Shown: piece by piece, positions 61,765-64,000 of the stretch
Numbering within the stretch: the stretch's first letter is position 1
How the letters are laid out: each line of letters begins with the position of its first letter
Assembly (NCBI RefSeq): GCF_918741285.1
Contig: NZ_CAKKNC010000018.1
Coordinates: 1-64,000 of the forward strand
Source of the DNA: Sphingobium sp. CECT 9361
GTDB lineage: Bacteria; Pseudomonadota; Alphaproteobacteria; Sphingomonadales; Sphingomonadaceae
Direction: 5' to 3'
Length of the DNA: 64,000 nucleotides
Position numbers and translations under genes: made by a program
The notes under the pieces: generated by a model
Told to the model about the DNA's origin: nothing
Seen by the model: only the letters and a program-made list of their open reading frames with translations
The model's database searches: none

Positions 61765-62244
61765 TTATCCCGCCGGCGTCTGGTTGTTACCCAGTATCTG
61801 CGCAATACGCTTTGCATATTCCTCCATCGTCGCAATGACTTTGGCGCCGCTTACGGCGCGAGGATGAGGGTCGATCGCGCATAGCGTTCCAAAGAAGCTG
61901 CCATCGGGGAGAAAGATCGGAAAGGATGCGTAGCTTTTGAAGCCGTACATAATGGGGGTATGGTGCGTTTGCCATTGAATGTCCGCGTCCACATGGTCGA
62001 TGACGACCCGCTGGCCGGATTGGCGAATGTCGTTGCAGATGGTGGTTTGTATTTCGAGTTCGTCGCCGGGTTGAAGCCCAAACGCGATTTTGTCTAGGAG
62101 TTGACATGCTATCCAGCGGGTGTCGGTCACACGAGCCACCGCCGCGAAACCCATATCCGTCATTCGGCAAATATCTTCGAGGATCGCTCTGATTTCGTCG
62201 TTATCGCCTTGCGCGACCGCGTCCTCTGCCAGATGATCCTTCAT
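61765..62244 (-). CDS. GAF-domain protein
   Basis: A 159-residue protein that is essentially one GAF domain: AILEDICRMTDMGFAAVARVTDTRWIACQLLDKIAFGLQPGDELEIQTTICNDIR, and YASFPIFLPDGSFFGTLCAIDPHPR (the conserved GTLCAID). It has no output domain, so it probably binds a small ligand and acts through a partner, or is a lone sensor. Position between cysS and the Gre-like gene gives no clear clue. Confidence 0.75.
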   Translation of the reverse strand: MKDHLAEDAVAQGDNDEIRAILEDICRMTDMGFAAVARVTDTRWIACQLLDKIAFGLQPGDELEIQTTICNDIRQSGQRVVIDHVDADIQWQTHHTPIMYGFKSYASFPIFLPDGSFFGTLCAIDPHPRAVSGAKVIATMEEYAKRIAQILGNNQTPAG

Positions 62245-62305
62245 TCAACGGTTCCCCTATCCGCCTATGCAACGGGGAATATTGGAAGGCAACGGAGATT
62301 TGGCC

Positions 62306-62782
62306 TTAACGTGCCATTGACGTCGAAATGCCAATTTCCAGCACCTGTATCGCGTCTGTTTTCCCACTGAAATCAAGCAGGTCACCTTCGCCTGCTTCCA
62401 TCATAGCGCGGGCGAGGGGGGCGGAGTAGGCTATGCGGTCCTCGGTGGGATCGGCTTCGTCGTCGCCGACGATGTCGAGCGTCCGTTCCTTGCCGTTCAA
62501 GCGGAAGCGGACGCGGGAGCCGAAGGCGATGCTGTCGGCAAGAGGCATCGGGGCCAGTTGTGCGGTGGCCTGACGGGCGCGCCAGTAGCGGGCTTCGCGC
62601 AGCACTTTCTTGCGTGCCTCTTCGTCGGCCGCGTGGGGGAGGGCGGCTTCGATTTCCGTCACCTTCGCTTCGATCAGCGCGAGGCCGCGCGGGGTCACCA
62701 GATTGGGGCCGGGCGGGATGGGCAGTTCGAATTTGGGTTCGAGATGTTCCTCGTCACTCTCGCGACGGAAGGCGACGCTCAT
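62306..62782 (-). CDS. GreA/GreB-family transcription factor
   Basis: A 158-residue protein. The N-terminal helices (LIEAKVTEIEAALPHAADEEARKKVLREARYWRARQATAQL) fit the Gre coiled coil, and the C-terminal domain has SRVRFRLNGKERTLDIVGDDEADPTEDRIAYSAPLARAMMEAGEGDLLDF, the GreA/B C-terminal fold. Gre factors insert into the RNA polymerase secondary channel and rescue backtracked complexes. The DE acidic pair expected at the coiled-coil tip is not obvious (the tip reads HAADEEARK). It may be a Gre paralogue rather than the main GreA. Confidence 0.75.
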   Translation of the reverse strand: MSVAFRRESDEEHLEPKFELPIPPGPNLVTPRGLALIEAKVTEIEAALPHAADEEARKKVLREARYWRARQATAQLAPMPLADSIAFGSRVRFRLNGKERTLDIVGDDEADPTEDRIAYSAPLARAMMEAGEGDLLDFSGKTDAIQVLEIGISTSMAR

Positions 62783-62785
62783 GGT

Positions 62786-64000
62786 CTAATCCTCATCGAA
62801 CAGGCCCGCCAGTTGCTCGACCATTGTGCCGCCAAGTTGCTCGGCGTCCATGATCGTCACGGCGCGCTTGTAATAGCGGGTTACGTCGTGGCCGATGCCG
62901 ATGGCGACGAGCTGCACGGGCGAGCGGTTTTCGATCCAGTCGATCACTTGCCGCAAATGCCGTTCCAGATAGGTGCCGCTGTTGACCGACAGAGTGGAAT
63001 CGTCGACCGGCGCACCATCCGATATCACCATCAGGATGCGACGATCCTCATGCCGGGCAAGCAGCCGACTGTGCGCCCAGAGCAACGCCTCGCCGTCGAT
63101 ATTTTCCTTCAGCAGACCTTCGCGCATCATCAGGCCGAGATTCTTGCGCGCGCGGCGCCAGGGGTCATCGGCTTTCTTGTAGATGATGTGGCGCAGATCG
63201 TTCAGGCGTCCGGGGAGCGGGGGGCGTCCGGCGGCGAGCCAGTCCTCGCGGCTCTGCCCGCCTTTCCACGCGCGGGTCGTGAAGCCGAGAATCTCGGTCT
63301 TCACACCGCAGCGTTCGAGCGTGCGGGCCATGATGTCGGCGCTGATCGCCGCGATACTGATCGGGCGACCGCGCATGGAGCCGCTATTGTCGATTAGCAG
63401 CGTGACGACGGTGTCACGAAATTCGGTATCGCGCTCGATCTTGTAACTGAGCGAATGGGTGGGATCGATGACGATGCGGGCGAGGCGCGCGGCGTCCAGC
63501 ATCCCTTCTTCCTGATCGAAGTCCCAGCTGCGCGATTGTTGCGCCATCAAGCGGCGTTGCAGCCGGTTGGCGAGTTTCGTGACAGCACCCTGCAGCGAGG
63601 TCAGTTGCTGATCAAGAAACCCGCGCAGGCGGATGAGTTCATCCTCGTCGCACAGATCCTCCGCGCCGCAGGTTTCGTCATGGCGGGTGGTGTAGGTCTT
63701 GTAGTCGAAGCCGGGCGGCAGATCGGACATCGGGCGGTTGGGGCGGACGGGCATCATGCCCTCCTCGCCCATGTCATCCGCGCCGCTTTCGCTGTCGCTT
63801 TCGAATTCGTCGCTGTAATCGGGTTCGCCGTCTTCGCTTTCGCCGCCCTTTTCGTCGGAGCGTGCTTCGGTCTGGGCGTCGCTGTCCCCGGCGTCCTCCT
63901 CGCCTTCGTCGCCGTCTTCCTGATCCTGCTCCTGATCTTCGCCTTCATCCTGCGCGTCATCGTCGCTGGAGTCAGGGGGAGCGTCGCTTTCGATCAGTTC
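62786..64000 (-). CDS. cobT: Cobaltochelatase subunit CobT (5' end outside window)
   Basis: Reading the minus strand from the right edge gives an open frame of 404 codons. An acidic Asp/Glu/Ser-rich linker (about 90 codons) is followed by [20 protein letters not shown] and a C-terminal VWA domain with the MIDAS motif [11 protein letters not shown], then [11 protein letters not shown]. This is CobT, which with CobS and CobN inserts cobalt in cobalamin synthesis. The N-terminal part, including the start, is not visible. Only 3 bases separate it from the Gre-like gene, so they are likely co-transcribed. Confidence 0.9.
   Translation of the reverse strand, partial: ELIESDAPPDSSDDDAQDEGEDQEQDQEDGDEGEEDAGDSDAQTEARSDEKGGESEDGEPDYSDEFESDSESGADDMGEEGMMPVRPNRPMSDLPPGFDYKTYTTRHDETCGAEDLCDEDELIRLRGFLDQQLTSLQGAVTKLANRLQRRLMAQQSRSWDFDQEEGMLDAARLARIVIDPTHSLSYKIERDTEFRDTVVTLLIDNSGSMRGRPISIAAISADIMARTLERCGVKTEILGFTTRAWKGGQSREDWLAAGRPPLPGRLNDLRHIIYKKADDPWRRARKNLGLMMREGLLKENIDGEALLWAHSRLLARHEDRRILMVISDGAPVDDSTLSVNSGTYLERHLRQVIDWIENRSPVQLVAIGIGHDVTRYYKRAVTIMDAEQLGGTMVEQLAGLFDED

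Noticed and set aside
1..64000. tRNA, rRNA, CRISPR arrays and prophage genes
   Set aside because: No cloverleaf with a GGTTCGA-type T-loop, no rRNA sequence, no regularly spaced direct repeats and no phage structural or integrase genes were found apart from the IS3 fragment.

Overview
This window looks like chromosomal DNA of a GC-rich alphaproteobacterium, most likely a member of the Sphingomonadales. Support comes from gene content and order: a carD / 7Fe-ferredoxin / S4-domain / Suv3-like helicase block, a three-subunit transhydrogenase preceded by a tiny aa3-oxidase subunit IV gene, a FixL/FixJ-like pair, FlaF, a Tad/Cpa pilus operon and tandem DUF2807 proteins. No rRNA, tRNA, CRISPR array, prophage or replication origin was seen.

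Region 1 (1-16 kb) is a motility island. The left edge is the 3' end of an IS3-family element that cuts flgC after about 51 codons. Divergent from the flgC remnant are a fliN-like gene, an enlarged fliO and fliP. Converging on fliP is a 13-gene minus-strand run: motA, a STAS gene, cheY, cheA, cheW, cheR, cheB, a second cheY, cheD, a 97-residue protein in the position of rhizobial cheT, motB, fliL and a tandem-PilZ gene. Upstream of motA lie a methyltransferase gene coupled to a large HAD-superfamily gene, then divergent flaF. Several of these transcription units share a CCTATAAT-like element close to the start codon.

Region 2 (16-24 kb) is a signalling block that may be oxygen-linked: a receiver-like protein, a FixJ-type regulator with a histidine kinase, a perfect FNR/FixK-type box, a membrane-anchored chemoreceptor without a periplasmic domain, a globin-coupled chemoreceptor ending in a CheR-tether-like pentapeptide, and a six-TM GGDEF-EAL protein.

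Region 3 (24-46.7 kb) is mostly housekeeping: a DUF885 lipoprotein, an MFS exporter, cysK, a SleB-type hydrolase, two DUF2807 proteins, carD, fdxA, an S4 protein, a Suv3-like helicase, an M23 peptidase, folP, a lipoprotein, an SDR, a sigma-54 activator, aa3 subunit IV, pntAA-pntAB-pntB, an Asp/Glu racemase, a DUF2147 protein and mtnP.

Region 4 (46.7-53.8 kb) is a Tad/Cpa pilus operon on the minus strand (cpaA-B-C-D-E-tadB-tadC) that lacks the CpaF ATPase, the Flp pilin and TadE/F. Region 5 (53.8-64 kb) holds a hydrolase-oxidoreductase pair, a CHASE2 / degenerate-GGDEF / EAL protein, a 22-codon Trp-rich small ORF followed by a strong terminator, class II DAHP synthase, cysS, a GAF protein, a GreA/B-like factor and the cobaltochelatase gene cobT, which runs off the right edge.

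A shared theme is the switch between swimming and attachment: flagellar motor and chemotaxis genes, c-di-GMP turnover and binding proteins, putative oxygen sensors and an adhesive-pilus operon lie within 58 kb. The strongest candidates for something undescribed are the 97-residue DxxxQ protein of the che operon, the methyltransferase/HAD pair inside the motility island, the clustered candidate oxygen-sensing genes, and the 22-residue peptide gene.
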